15,713 nucleotides of DNA from Pseudomonadota bacterium. Lineage in GTDB: Bacteria; Pseudomonadota; Gammaproteobacteria; Steroidobacterales; Steroidobacteraceae. Numbering within the stretch: position 1 is the stretch's first letter; every line of letters starts with the position of its first letter. The stretch spans positions 1-15,713 of the forward strand of contig QGUX01000049.1 of the NCBI GenBank assembly GCA_003242275.1, read 5' to 3'. The notes below the pieces were generated by a model. That model did no database searches. It was given only the letters and a program-made list of their open reading frames with translations, and was not told the DNA's origin. The position numbers and the translations under genes are program-made. Shown here one piece after another: positions 7,972-15,390 of the stretch.

Positions 7972-9296
7972 ACGCAGCCACCGCACCCCGTCCCGCCCCG
8001 CCGCCGGGCAGCATGAGCAATGCCGCGTACGAGCAGCGGCTGCGCGATGCCGTGATGGACGCCGCGCCGGTGCTGAACTCCCGGCTCCTGCCGGTGAGCG
8101 TGCGCAGCGCGGCGCTGAACCGCGCCCTGGCCGCCGGCCTGCCGCAGCTGCGCGACGACCTGTGGCGCTATGCCGACCTGCGCTACCTGGGCTCGGCCGC
8201 GCTGGCGCCGGTGGCGCCCGAGCCGGCCGAATCGCTGCAGGGCGCCATCCTGCCGCTGCTGCCGCCGCGCATCGAGGGTTTCACCCGGCTGGTGTACGGC
8301 AACGGCCGGCTGCAGGCGGCGCTGTCGGATGCCTGCGACGCGCTGCAGCCCTCCGCCCTGCCGCTGGTACCCGAGCGCACGCGCCACGAGCGCTTCGGCT
8401 GGTTGAACGACGCCTTCGCCACCGACATCGCGCGCCTGGTGGTGGCGCAGCCGCTCAAGCTCGAAGTGATCTTCGCCGCAACGCCCGGCACGACGCGCCA
8501 GGCCGTGTACCCGCGCCTTGAGCTGCAGCTCGCCCCGGGCACGCCGCTGGTGCTCGTGGAACGGCACCTGGGCAGCACCGGCGCGGAAGGCACCATCAAT
8601 GCCGCGATCCAGATCCATGCCGGCGCCGGCAGTCAGGTGCAGCACCTGCGCTGGCAGGGCCTCGCCACCGACGCGCAGTTCCTCGACACCGTGCAGCTCG
8701 CCGTGGACCGCGACGCGCGCTACGCGCTGACCCAGCTCTCCATGGGTGCCCGCACCGCACGCACTTCCCTGCGCGCGGCGCTGTTCGGCGCGGGCGCGCA
8801 GTTCGACCTGCGCGCGGTGGCGCTGGCCGCGGGCCGGCGCACGCTGGACCACTCGCTGCTGGTCGACCATTTGGGCAGGCACACCGCCAGCAACCAGGTG
8901 TTCCGCGCCATCGCACGCGGGCAGGCGCACATCGCCTGCCGCAGCCGCGTGGAGATCGCCACCAGCGCGGCCGGCGCCAGCTCGCAGCAGTCGCTGAAGG
9001 GCCTGCTCGACGGCGCCGGCGCCGAGATCGACCTCAGGCCCCAGCTCGAGATCCACACCGACGAGGTGCGCGCCAGCCATGGCGCCACCACCGGCGCGCT
9101 CGACCCGGCCATGCAGTTCTACCTGCACTCGCGCGGCCTCGACGCCGACACGGCGCGCGCGCTGCTGGAATGGGCCTTCCTCGAGGATGCGCTGGCCGGC
9201 ATCGAGCCTGCGGCGCTGCGCCTCGCCGCCGAGCGCGGCGCGGCCGCGGCGCTGGGCAGCGCCATCGCCGGCGAACTGGTGGAGGAGCCGCGATGA
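7968..9296 (+). CDS. sufD: SufD, Fe-S cluster assembly scaffold subunit
   Basis: SufD pairs with SufB and is thought to help iron entry and cluster formation at their interface. The 442-residue product has a variable helical N-terminus and a beta-helix core, ending in the conserved block DEVRASHGATTGALDPAMQF and YLHSRGLD. His371 matches the essential His360 of E. coli SufD. Two residues before it there is Ala369, where E. coli SufD has Cys358. SufD proteins are typically more divergent than SufB, and this one is no exception. ATG 7968 overlaps the sufC stop as ATGA with GAGG five bases upstream; an internal Met16 is an alternative start with poorer upstream sequence. Its own stop overlaps the sufS start. 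Confidence 0.95.
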
Positions 9297-10540
9297 GCGT
9301 GGTGCGCCTGCACGCCTCGCATGGCTACGACGTGGCCGCGCTGCGCGGGCACTTCCCCATCCTCGACCAGCAGGTCAACGGCAAGCCGCTGGCCTACCTC
9401 GACAACGGCGCCTCCACGCAGGCGCCGCGCGCGGTGATCGAAGCGGTGGCGCATTACCAGGCCCACCTGCACGCCAACGTGCACCGCGGCGTGCACACCC
9501 TGAGCCAGCTCGCCACCGATGCCTACGAGGGCGCGCGCGAGCGCGTGCGCCGCTTCCTCAACGCGGCCTCCACCCGCGAGATCATCTTCACCCGCGGCAC
9601 CACCGAGTCCATCAACCTGGTGGCCAATGCCTGGGGCCGCGCCACGCTGGGGCCGGACGACGAGATCATCGTCACCGCGCTGGAGCACCACGCCAACCTC
9701 GTGCCTTGGCAACTCGTGGCGCGCGAGAAGGGTGTGCGGCTGCGCGTGGCGCCCATCGACGAAACCGGCCAGCTGCGCTTCGAGGCCTTCCAGGCGCTGC
9801 TGAACGAGCGCACCCGCCTGGTCGCCATCGCGCACGTATCCAATGCGCTGGGCACCGTGCTGCCGGTCAAGCGCGTGATCGACGCCGCGCACCAGGCCGG
9901 CGTGCCGGTGCTGGTGGACGGCGCGCAGGCCGTCGCGCACATTCCCGTGGACGTGCGGGCGCTGGACGTGGACTTCTACGCCTTCTCCGGCCACAAGCTC
10001 TACGGCCCCACCGGCATCGGCGTGCTGTACGGCCGCGAGCGGCTGCTCGAGGCCATGCCACCGTGGATGGGCGGCGGCGACATGATCCGCACCGTGTCGT
10101 ACGAGGGCAGCACCTGGAACGACCTGCCATACAAGTTCGAGGCCGGCACGCCCAACATCAGCGGCGCGGTGGGCCTGGCCGCGGCGATGGACTTCCTCGA
10201 GGAACTGGGCATCGACAAGGCCGCCGCGCACGAGCACCAGCTGCTCACCGCCGCCACCGCCGCGCTGATGCGCATCCCCGGCGTGCACATCCACGGCACC
10301 GCCGAGGACAAGGGTCCGGTGCTCTCGTTCACGGTCAACGGCATCCACCCGCACGATCTCGGCACCATCCTCGACCACGAGGGCGTGGCCATCCGCGCCG
10401 GGCACCATTGCGCGATGCCGCTGATGGACCTGCTGGGACTGCCGGCGACGGCGCGCGCCTCCTTCGCCTGCTACAACACGCTGGCCGAGGTGCACCAGCT
10501 CGAGAACGCGGTGCGCCGCGCGGTGGAGGTGTTCCGCTGA
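9293..10540 (+). CDS. sufS: SufS, group II cysteine desulfurase
   Basis: SufS is a PLP enzyme that converts L-cysteine to alanine and holds the sulfur as a persulfide for transfer to SufU. The 415-residue product begins YDVAALRGHFPILDQQVNGK and contains YLDNGASTQ, the PLP-binding TRGTTESINLVA and EHHANLVPW, Lys235 in FSGHKLYGPTGIG as the Schiff-base lysine, and the active-site Cys373 in RAGHHCAMPLM, as in the SufS/CsdA class. The length is usual (406 in E. coli). I start it at ATG 9293-9295, which overlaps the sufD stop (ATGA) and follows GGAGGAG; the frame runs farther upstream only within sufD. Confidence 0.97.
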   Translation: MSVVRLHASHGYDVAALRGHFPILDQQVNGKPLAYLDNGASTQAPRAVIEAVAHYQAHLHANVHRGVHTLSQLATDAYEGARERVRRFLNAASTREIIFTRGTTESINLVANAWGRATLGPDDEIIVTALEHHANLVPWQLVAREKGVRLRVAPIDETGQLRFEAFQALLNERTRLVAIAHVSNALGTVLPVKRVIDAAHQAGVPVLVDGAQAVAHIPVDVRALDVDFYAFSGHKLYGPTGIGVLYGRERLLEAMPPWMGGGDMIRTVSYEGSTWNDLPYKFEAGTPNISGAVGLAAAMDFLEELGIDKAAAHEHQLLTAATAALMRIPGVHIHGTAEDKGPVLSFTVNGIHPHDLGTILDHEGVAIRAGHHCAMPLMDLLGLPATARASFACYNTLAEVHQLENAVRRAVEVFR

Positions 10541-10977
10541 TGGAACTGACCGACCTGTACCGCGAGGTGATCCTCGACCACAACCGCCATCCGCGCAACT
10601 TCGGGCGGCTGGACCCGCACGACGGCGAGGCGAAGGGCCACAATCCGCTGTGCGGCGACCGCCTGACGCTGACGCTGCGCCGCGAGGGCGACCGCATCGC
10701 GGATCTGCGTTTCGAGGGCAACGGCTGCGCCATCTCGATGGCCTCGGCCTCGCTGATGACCGAGGCCGTCAAGGGCCGGTCGCGCGCCGAGGTCGACGCG
10801 CTGTTCGCGCGGGTGCACGCGCTGCTGACCGAACAGGGCGCCCCGGCCGACGGCCTCGGCAAGCTGGCGGCGCTGTCGGGAGTGCGCGAATTTCCCGCGC
10901 GGGTGAAGTGCGCCAGCCTGTGCTGGCACACGCTCAATGCCGCACTGGCCGGCGGCGACACGGTTTCCACGGAGTAG
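10540..10977 (+). CDS. sufU: SufU, sulfur acceptor (SUF-type NifU/IscU family)
   Basis: SufU is a zinc protein that accepts sulfur from the SufS active-site cysteine and passes it to SufB. The 145-residue product has the family residues in order: Cys38 and Asp40 in HNPLCGDRL, Cys63 in GNGCAISMASASLM, and Cys124 in FPARVKCASLCWH. An insert of about 20 residues between the second and third cysteines, containing EQGAPADGLGKLAALSG, separates SufU from IscU. A further Cys128 is not part of the known metal site. In organisms with SufU, sufE and sufA are often absent, and neither is present here. The ATG overlaps the sufS stop (TGATG). Confidence 0.95.
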   Translation: MELTDLYREVILDHNRHPRNFGRLDPHDGEAKGHNPLCGDRLTLTLRREGDRIADLRFEGNGCAISMASASLMTEAVKGRSRAEVDALFARVHALLTEQGAPADGLGKLAALSGVREFPARVKCASLCWHTLNAALAGGDTVSTE

Positions 10978-10981
10978 CGCC

Positions 10982-11530
10982 GTGTCACACGCCCACGAGA
11001 GTTTCGTGATCCAGCGCGAGGTGGACGCGGTGATGGTCCCGTCGGGCGTGCCCATCCGCCTGCAGCCCGGGCTGGCCGGCTTCATCAGCCAGGCGCTGGG
11101 CGGCAGCTTCACGCTGTACATCGAGGGCAACCTGTACCGCCTCTCCGGCGCCGACGCCGACGCCATCGGCAAGGAGCCGGTGAAGCCGCCCGAACTGCCG
11201 CCCGATGCCACCGAGGACGACGTGCGCGCGCTGGCGTGGAAGCAGATGAAAACCTGCTACGACCCGGAGATTCCGATCAACATCGTCGACTTGGGGCTGA
11301 TCTACGAATGCGACGTCAGCACCAACGAGGACGGCACGCGCAGCATCGACGTGAAGATGACGCTGACCGCGCCGGGCTGCGGCATGGGCGACGTGCTGGT
11401 GGAGGACGTGAAGCACAAGCTCGAGCTGATCCCCACCGTGCGCGAGGCGCGCGTGGAACTGGTGTTCGACCCGCCGTGGCGGCGCGAGATGATGTCGCCG
11501 GCGGCGCAGCTGCAGACGGGAATGCTGTGA
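10982..11530 (+). CDS. sufT: SufT, MIP18/DUF59-family Fe-S maturation factor
   Basis: SufT proteins are accessory factors that help deliver or assemble Fe-S clusters on target proteins, mainly when demand is high. The 182-residue product is the long form. An N-terminal region of about 80 residues contains GFISQALGGSFTLYIEGN. A DUF59 domain (about 80-175) follows, with YDPEIPINIVDLGLIY, Cys92, and the signature LTAPGCGMGDVLVEDV (Cys133), ending VELVFDPPWRREMMS. I start it at GTG 10982, which follows GGAG at 7 bases and lies 4 bp after the sufU stop. The frame is open upstream, but that would run deep into sufU. Its stop overlaps the start of the first sixA-like gene (GTGA). Confidence 0.93.
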   Translation: MSHAHESFVIQREVDAVMVPSGVPIRLQPGLAGFISQALGGSFTLYIEGNLYRLSGADADAIGKEPVKPPELPPDATEDDVRALAWKQMKTCYDPEIPINIVDLGLIYECDVSTNEDGTRSIDVKMTLTAPGCGMGDVLVEDVKHKLELIPTVREARVELVFDPPWRREMMSPAAQLQTGML

Positions 11531-11982
11531 ACGCGCAGGCGCCGAAATCCGCCAGCCACGTCATCGTGATGCGCCACGCGAACACGGTGGAGGACTTCGC
11601 CGGCCGCGATTTCGACCGGCCGCTCTCCCCGCAGGGACGCGCGGCCGCGCGCGAGGCCGCGCTGGCCATGCACTCGGCGGGGCACCATCCCGGCCCGCTG
11701 CTGGTCAGCGCCGCGCTGTCGGCGCGGCAGACCGCCGCGATCATCGCCACCGAGCTGCACATCCCGGACGACGACATCCAGGTTTCGGACGAGCTGTACG
11801 CGGCGCCGCCCGAGGTGCTCGAGGCACGCATCCGCGTGCTGGCCGTCCCCTACACGCTGGTGACGCTGGTCGGGCATGACCCCGGTGTCACCGACCTGGC
11901 GCGCTTCCTGGCGCAGCAGCCGGGCGCACCGGCGCTGCAGCCCGGCGAGTGGCGTTACCTGCCTTGGCCTCCGCCCTCATGA
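11527..11982 (+). CDS. SixA-like phosphohistidine phosphatase, first of a tandem pair
   Basis: A 151-residue member of the histidine phosphatase superfamily, closest in size and pattern to SixA (161 residues in E. coli). SixA removes phosphate from phosphohistidine proteins such as ArcB or the nitrogen-PTS protein NPr. The catalytic His17 lies in VIVMRHANTVED; GRDFDRPLSPQG, SAALSARQTAAII and the second active-site histidine in LVGHDPGVTDLARFL follow. No signal peptide is seen, so it should be cytoplasmic. GTG 11527 overlaps the sufT stop, and the protein begins close to the RHA motif as expected. Its stop overlaps the next gene's ATG. The substrate is unknown, and its place in a suf operon is unexplained. 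Confidence 0.85.
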   Translation: MNAQAPKSASHVIVMRHANTVEDFAGRDFDRPLSPQGRAAAREAALAMHSAGHHPGPLLVSAALSARQTAAIIATELHIPDDDIQVSDELYAAPPEVLEARIRVLAVPYTLVTLVGHDPGVTDLARFLAQQPGAPALQPGEWRYLPWPPPS

Positions 11983-12416
11983 CCGGCCTGCGCCACGTCC
12001 TCATTGCCCGCCACGCGCATGCCGAATGGCCGGACTGGCGCGGCCGCGACTTCGACCGGCCGCTCACGCCACGCGGCGAGGAGGATGCGGCCCGCGCGGC
12101 CGCCGCCATCCGCGCGGCCGGCCACAGGCCGGAGCTGGTGCTCGTCAGCCCGGCGCTGCGCACGCGCCAGACGGCCGGCATCATGGCCCGCGGTCTCGGC
12201 CTGGCGGACGACGCCCTGCGGCTGGTGGATGCGCTGTACAACGCCTCGCCGGCGGTGCTGGAGTCCGAGCTGCGCCAGGCCGCCCTGGGCGTGGATGGAC
12301 TGGTGATGCTGGTGGCGCACAACCCCGGAGTCTCGTACCTCGCGCGGGCACTGGCCGGCGACCCGGCCGCGCCACCCTTTTCGCCCGCCGACTGGCGGTT
12401 GCTGCCCCTACGCTGA
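11979..12416 (+). CDS. SixA-like phosphohistidine phosphatase, second of a tandem pair
   Basis: A 145-residue paralogue of the preceding protein, clearly alignable end to end: both share the RHA motif, the block GRDFDRPL, RQTA and a HxPGV motif. Here the catalytic His12 is in VLIARHAHAEWPDW, and the second histidine is in LVAHNPGVSYLARAL. ATG 11979-11981 overlaps the stop of the first copy (ATGA), so the two are probably translated together. The stop (12414-12416) overlaps the convergent response-regulator gene by 9 bp. The pair must be an old duplication, because the sequences have diverged strongly. This may let them act on different phosphohistidine partners; that is inference. Confidence 0.85.
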   Translation: MTGLRHVLIARHAHAEWPDWRGRDFDRPLTPRGEEDAARAAAAIRAAGHRPELVLVSPALRTRQTAGIMARGLGLADDALRLVDALYNASPAVLESELRQAALGVDGLVMLVAHNPGVSYLARALAGDPAAPPFSPADWRLLPLR

Positions 12417-13055
12417 ACCGGCCGGTTGTCGCCCCGCCGGCGCCGGCGGCGAGCCATCCATGCACTCGGAGATGACGCGCAGCACCTCGGCGAGGTTGCG
12501 GCAGTCGAGCTTCTCCATCATGCGCGCCTTGTACACCTCGACGGTGCGCGGGCTGATGCCCAGTTCCGCGGCGATGTGCCGGTTCTGCAGTCCCTGCGCG
12601 AACAGCCGCGCCACGTCGCGCTCGCGCGGCGTCAGCCGCTCGAAGCGGCCGCGATGGGCCTGGCGCGCCGCCTCGACCTTGTAGCTGGCCGCGTCGTGCG
12701 CGATGGCGTTGCGCAGCACGTCCACCAGCACGGCGTCGTCCACCGGCTTCTCGATGAAGTCGTAGGCGCCGTTCTTCATGGCCTCGCGCGTGGTGGTCAC
12801 GTCGCCATGCGCGGTGAGCATCACCACCGGCAGCGAGAAGCCGCGCGCGGCCAGTTCGCGCTGCAGGTCGAGCCCGCTCATGCCGGGCATGCGCAGGTCG
12901 GTGAGCAGCACGCCGCGCCACTCGGGGCGGTAGGTCTCGAGGAAGGTCTCGGCGCTGGCGAACACCTGCGACAGGAAGCCCTTGAGCGAGAGCAGCAGCG
13001 AAATCGCGTCGCGGACCGACGCATCGTCATCGACGAAGTAGACGGTGGGTTGCAT
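12408..13055 (-). CDS. FixJ/LuxR-family response regulator
   Basis: A 215-residue transcription factor with an N-terminal receiver domain (about 5-117) and a C-terminal LuxR-type helix-turn-helix (about 137-195), the FixJ/TodT arrangement. Receiver residues are complete: acidic pocket Asp9-Asp11 in YFVDDDASVRD, phospho-acceptor Asp53 in LLTDLRMPGMSG, Thr81 in VVMLTAHGD and Lys103 in DFIEKPVDD. The output domain has RLTPRERDVARLFAQGLQNR and GISPRTVEVYKARMMEKL. It should be phosphorylated by the kinase encoded 9 bp upstream and then activate target genes, which cannot be named from the sequence. ATG 13053-13055 is the natural start. Its 3' end overlaps the convergent sixA-like gene. Confidence 0.93.
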   Translation of the reverse strand: MQPTVYFVDDDASVRDAISLLLSLKGFLSQVFASAETFLETYRPEWRGVLLTDLRMPGMSGLDLQRELAARGFSLPVVMLTAHGDVTTTREAMKNGAYDFIEKPVDDAVLVDVLRNAIAHDAASYKVEAARQAHRGRFERLTPRERDVARLFAQGLQNRHIAAELGISPRTVEVYKARMMEKLDCRNLAEVLRVISECMDGSPPAPAGRQPAGSA

Positions 13056-13064
13056 GGGTGGATT

Positions 13065-14636
13065 CTACCGATGGAAGACCGGACAACGCATTTCGAAGCA
13101 GGCGCCGCCCAGCAGGAGGCTGCGCCGGTACGTGAGGTCCCCGCCCTGCGCGCGCAGCAGGTTGCGGCTGATGGCCAGTCCCAGTCCCATGCCATCGGGC
13201 TTGGTGGTGTTGAACGGCTCGAAGATCTGCGGCAGCGCGTCCGCGGACACGCCCGGCCCGGCATCGTGGACGGCCACGAACACCTGTCCCTCCATGGCGC
13301 GCGCCTCGATCAGCAGCTCCCGCCCGCCGCCGCCCGCGGCCATGGCATCGATGGCGTTGGAGACCAGGTTGTGCAGCACCATCTCGATCTGCGTGCGGTC
13401 GGCGGCCGCCGGCGGCAGCTGGGGCGCCAGCACCTGCCTCGTGGCCACGCCCTGGCGGCGCAGGCGCGGCTCGAGCAGGTCCAGCACCGAGGCGCAGCAG
13501 GCGGCCACGTCCGCCGGATCCTTCACCAGGGTGCCGGTGCCCTGGTAGAAATCGCGCAGGCGGCGCATCACCTCGGCGGCACGGATGGCCTCGCGGGTGG
13601 CCTTCTCCAGCGTCTGCATCAGCCGGGAATCCCCCTGCGGATCCGGCCCGGACATGATCTGCGAGGCCTGCAGGTAGGACACCAGTGCGGTGATCGGCTG
13701 GTTCAGCTCGTGGGTCAGCGACGAGGCCATCTCGCCCGCCACCGCGAAGCGCATGGCGCGCGAGAGCTGCCGGTCGCGCTCCTGCGCGGCGATCCGCGCC
13801 CGCGCCCGCTCGGTCACGGCCACGCCCAGCAGCAGCCCGGTCACCGTCAGCGTCAGGGTCAGCATCTGCAGGTCGAGCAGCGGCGCGCCCTGCGGCTTGT
13901 CGTGCATGACCACCACGATGCAGACCTGGGTCACCAGGGCGGCCAGCAGCGCGCCGACTGCACCCCAGCGCACCGCCACCCAGATCATCGGCACGAACAG
14001 TGGATAGTAGGCGCGCAGTTCCTCGGACACGTCGAGCTCGAACAGCAGCGCCACGCACAGGACCAGCACCAGCGCCTGCAGCACCGCCAGCGGGATGCTG
14101 CCGCGGAACATGCCCACGGCCTCGCGCAGCGGCGCGGCCACCAGCAGCGGCGCCAGCATCAGGATGCCGTTGAGGTCACCGATCCAGTAGCGCGCCAGGC
14201 TGCCCAGCGCGGCGTCCAGCGGAATGGCCTTCCAGAGCACGAAGCTGCCCACGTACCCGAGCGCGGCCACCAGCGCCGCCACCGCGGCAGCGGCCACGAA
14301 GCGCATCGCCGGGGCCAGCGCGAGCAGCGCCTCCTGGGCCAGGGCCGGCCCGCGCGCGGCGGCCAGCCCGCCGTAGGTGAGCGCGATCCAGAGGGACGCG
14401 GCCACGTGCGGCGCCCAGCCGGCCGAGGCATCGCGCACCAGCGTCTCGGCCAGCAGGGCCGCGATGGCCGTGAAGGGTGCGCCGCGCACACCGGTCCACA
14501 GCAGGAACGCCACCGTCAGTCCGGCCTGCGGGCTCCACGGCGTGATGCCGAGCTTGAGCACGGGCTGCACATAGGTGATGGCATCCAGCGCCACATAGGC
14601 GGCGACGTAGAGCAGCGACAGCAGCCAGCGCGACAT
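13065..14636 (-). CDS. MASE1-domain sensor histidine kinase
   Basis: A 523-residue membrane sensor kinase, partner of the response regulator just downstream. The N-terminal half (about 1-275) holds eight or so hydrophobic segments and looks like a MASE1 domain, with WSPQAGLTVAFLLWTGVRGA and YWIGDLNGILMLAPLL; the signals sensed by MASE1 domains are poorly known. A short linker leads to a HisKA-type dimerisation domain with phospho-acceptor His309 in SSLTHELNQPITALVSYLQA. The ATPase domain has an N box (LHNLVSNAIDAM), G1 (HDAGPGVS), F box (IFEPFNTTKPDG) and G2 (GMGLGLAIS). The HELNQP form is common among kinases paired with FixJ-like regulators. The ATG at 14634-14636 lacks a good ribosome binding site, and a promoter lies directly upstream. 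Confidence 0.92.
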   Translation of the reverse strand: MSRWLLSLLYVAAYVALDAITYVQPVLKLGITPWSPQAGLTVAFLLWTGVRGAPFTAIAALLAETLVRDASAGWAPHVAASLWIALTYGGLAAARGPALAQEALLALAPAMRFVAAAAVAALVAALGYVGSFVLWKAIPLDAALGSLARYWIGDLNGILMLAPLLVAAPLREAVGMFRGSIPLAVLQALVLVLCVALLFELDVSEELRAYYPLFVPMIWVAVRWGAVGALLAALVTQVCIVVVMHDKPQGAPLLDLQMLTLTLTVTGLLLGVAVTERARARIAAQERDRQLSRAMRFAVAGEMASSLTHELNQPITALVSYLQASQIMSGPDPQGDSRLMQTLEKATREAIRAAEVMRRLRDFYQGTGTLVKDPADVAACCASVLDLLEPRLRRQGVATRQVLAPQLPPAAADRTQIEMVLHNLVSNAIDAMAAGGGGRELLIEARAMEGQVFVAVHDAGPGVSADALPQIFEPFNTTKPDGMGLGLAISRNLLRAQGGDLTYRRSLLLGGACFEMRCPVFHR

Positions 14637-14642
14637 GTCGTG

Positions 14643-14671
14643 ACACTAGCGGCAGCGGAACGCGGTGCCAA
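14643..14671 (-). promoter_or_regulatory. Candidate promoter of the two-component operon
   Basis: On the minus strand TTGGCA (14666-14671) and TAGTGT (14643-14648) stand 17 bp apart. The -35 is strong (five of six), the -10 weak (T, A and final T only). The predicted transcription start falls at or beside the kinase ATG (14636), implying a leaderless mRNA, which agrees with the lack of a Shine-Dalgarno sequence. Confidence 0.4.
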
Positions 14672-14784
14672 CACGGCCGCGCCCGTAGGGGAACACCCAC
14701 TTGCCGGGAATGCCCCTGCCCGCTGGAGTGGCCGGGCGCGTCGCTCACGCGCCGGCCCGACATCAGGACGGACCGCAACGGAGC

Positions 14785-14822
14785 GAACCTCCGCCGGGCT
14801 TGAGTGGACCCGGCGGAGGTTC
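14785..14822 (-). terminator. Perfect 14-bp hairpin after the SnoaL-like lipoprotein gene
   Basis: GAACCTCCGCCGGG (14785-14798) and CCCGGCGGAGGTTC (14809-14822) are exact inverted repeats around a 10-base loop. The hairpin begins 12 bp after the stop of the minus-strand lipoprotein gene, where a terminator is expected. No T-run follows, so it may be an RNA-stabilising or Rho-assisted 3' end rather than a classic intrinsic terminator. The remainder of 14672-14834 holds nothing else I can recognise. Confidence 0.6.
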
Positions 14823-14834
14823 AATCCCCTTCCC

Positions 14835-15344
14835 CTACTCCTGCGGCGCCACGTTGCGCACCTTGTACAGCCACTGGCCGTCCACGCGCACCACCTCGTC
14901 CCTGGACACGCCCACCGCACCCACGCGCGGCGGGTTGCCCGGGAAGGCGGTGAGCCAGTAGGCATGCACCAGCGCCGAGTCCGGCCCGGTGAACTCGATG
15001 CGGTGGTTGGCGATCATGTGCAGCGTGCCGCCCGGATTCTCGCCCTTCGCGGCGCGTTCCTCGCGCGACTTCCTCATGTCGGCAACGAACTTGTGCAGCG
15101 CCTCGCGACCCTCCATGCGCATGTTGCCCGCGTCGAACACGCCGTCCTCGGTGTACACCGCCGCGTAGCCGTCGGCATCGGCGGTGTCCAGCGTGCGCGC
15201 GTAGCGCCACATCAGCTCCTCGATCTGCCAGCGGTCCACGGCCCGCGCCGCGGTCTCCGGGTCGATGCCGCCGGCCGTCTTCGTGCAGCCCGACAGCAGG
15301 AAGCCCGCCAGGGCCAGCGCGCCGATGATGTTGCGTTCCTTCAT
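14835..15344 (-). CDS. SnoaL/NTF2-like lipoprotein of unknown function
   Basis: A 169-residue protein with a lipoprotein signal peptide (MKERNIIGALALAGFLLSGC, lipobox LSGC, Cys20), followed by a SnoaL-like (NTF2-fold) domain from about residue 35. The region RWQIEELMWRYARTLDTAD and then YAAVYTEDGVFD is the typical opening of the SnoaL_4 type. It includes the Tyr and Asp positions often found in the cone-shaped pocket, and HMIANHRIEF and the C-terminal strands complete the fold. Such domains bind or isomerise small hydrophobic molecules, but no reaction can be assigned here. Thr at +2 suggests outer-membrane sorting. ATG 15342-15344 follows a purine-rich GGGGGGAGGG. It lies 46 bp downstream of the dehydrogenase end and is probably cotranscribed with it. 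Confidence 0.8.
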   Translation of the reverse strand: MKERNIIGALALAGFLLSGCTKTAGGIDPETAARAVDRWQIEELMWRYARTLDTADADGYAAVYTEDGVFDAGNMRMEGREALHKFVADMRKSREERAAKGENPGGTLHMIANHRIEFTGPDSALVHAYWLTAFPGNPPRVGAVGVSRDEVVRVDGQWLYKVRNVAPQE

Positions 15345-15390
15345 TTCCCTCCCCCCTTCGTTGTTCCTGGTCGGGCGACCGGTCCGGCCG

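Noticed and set aside
14631..14640. CGACATGTCG palindrome at the kinase start codon
   Set aside because: It is short, falls on the ATG, and has no second copy; a regulatory role is not supported.
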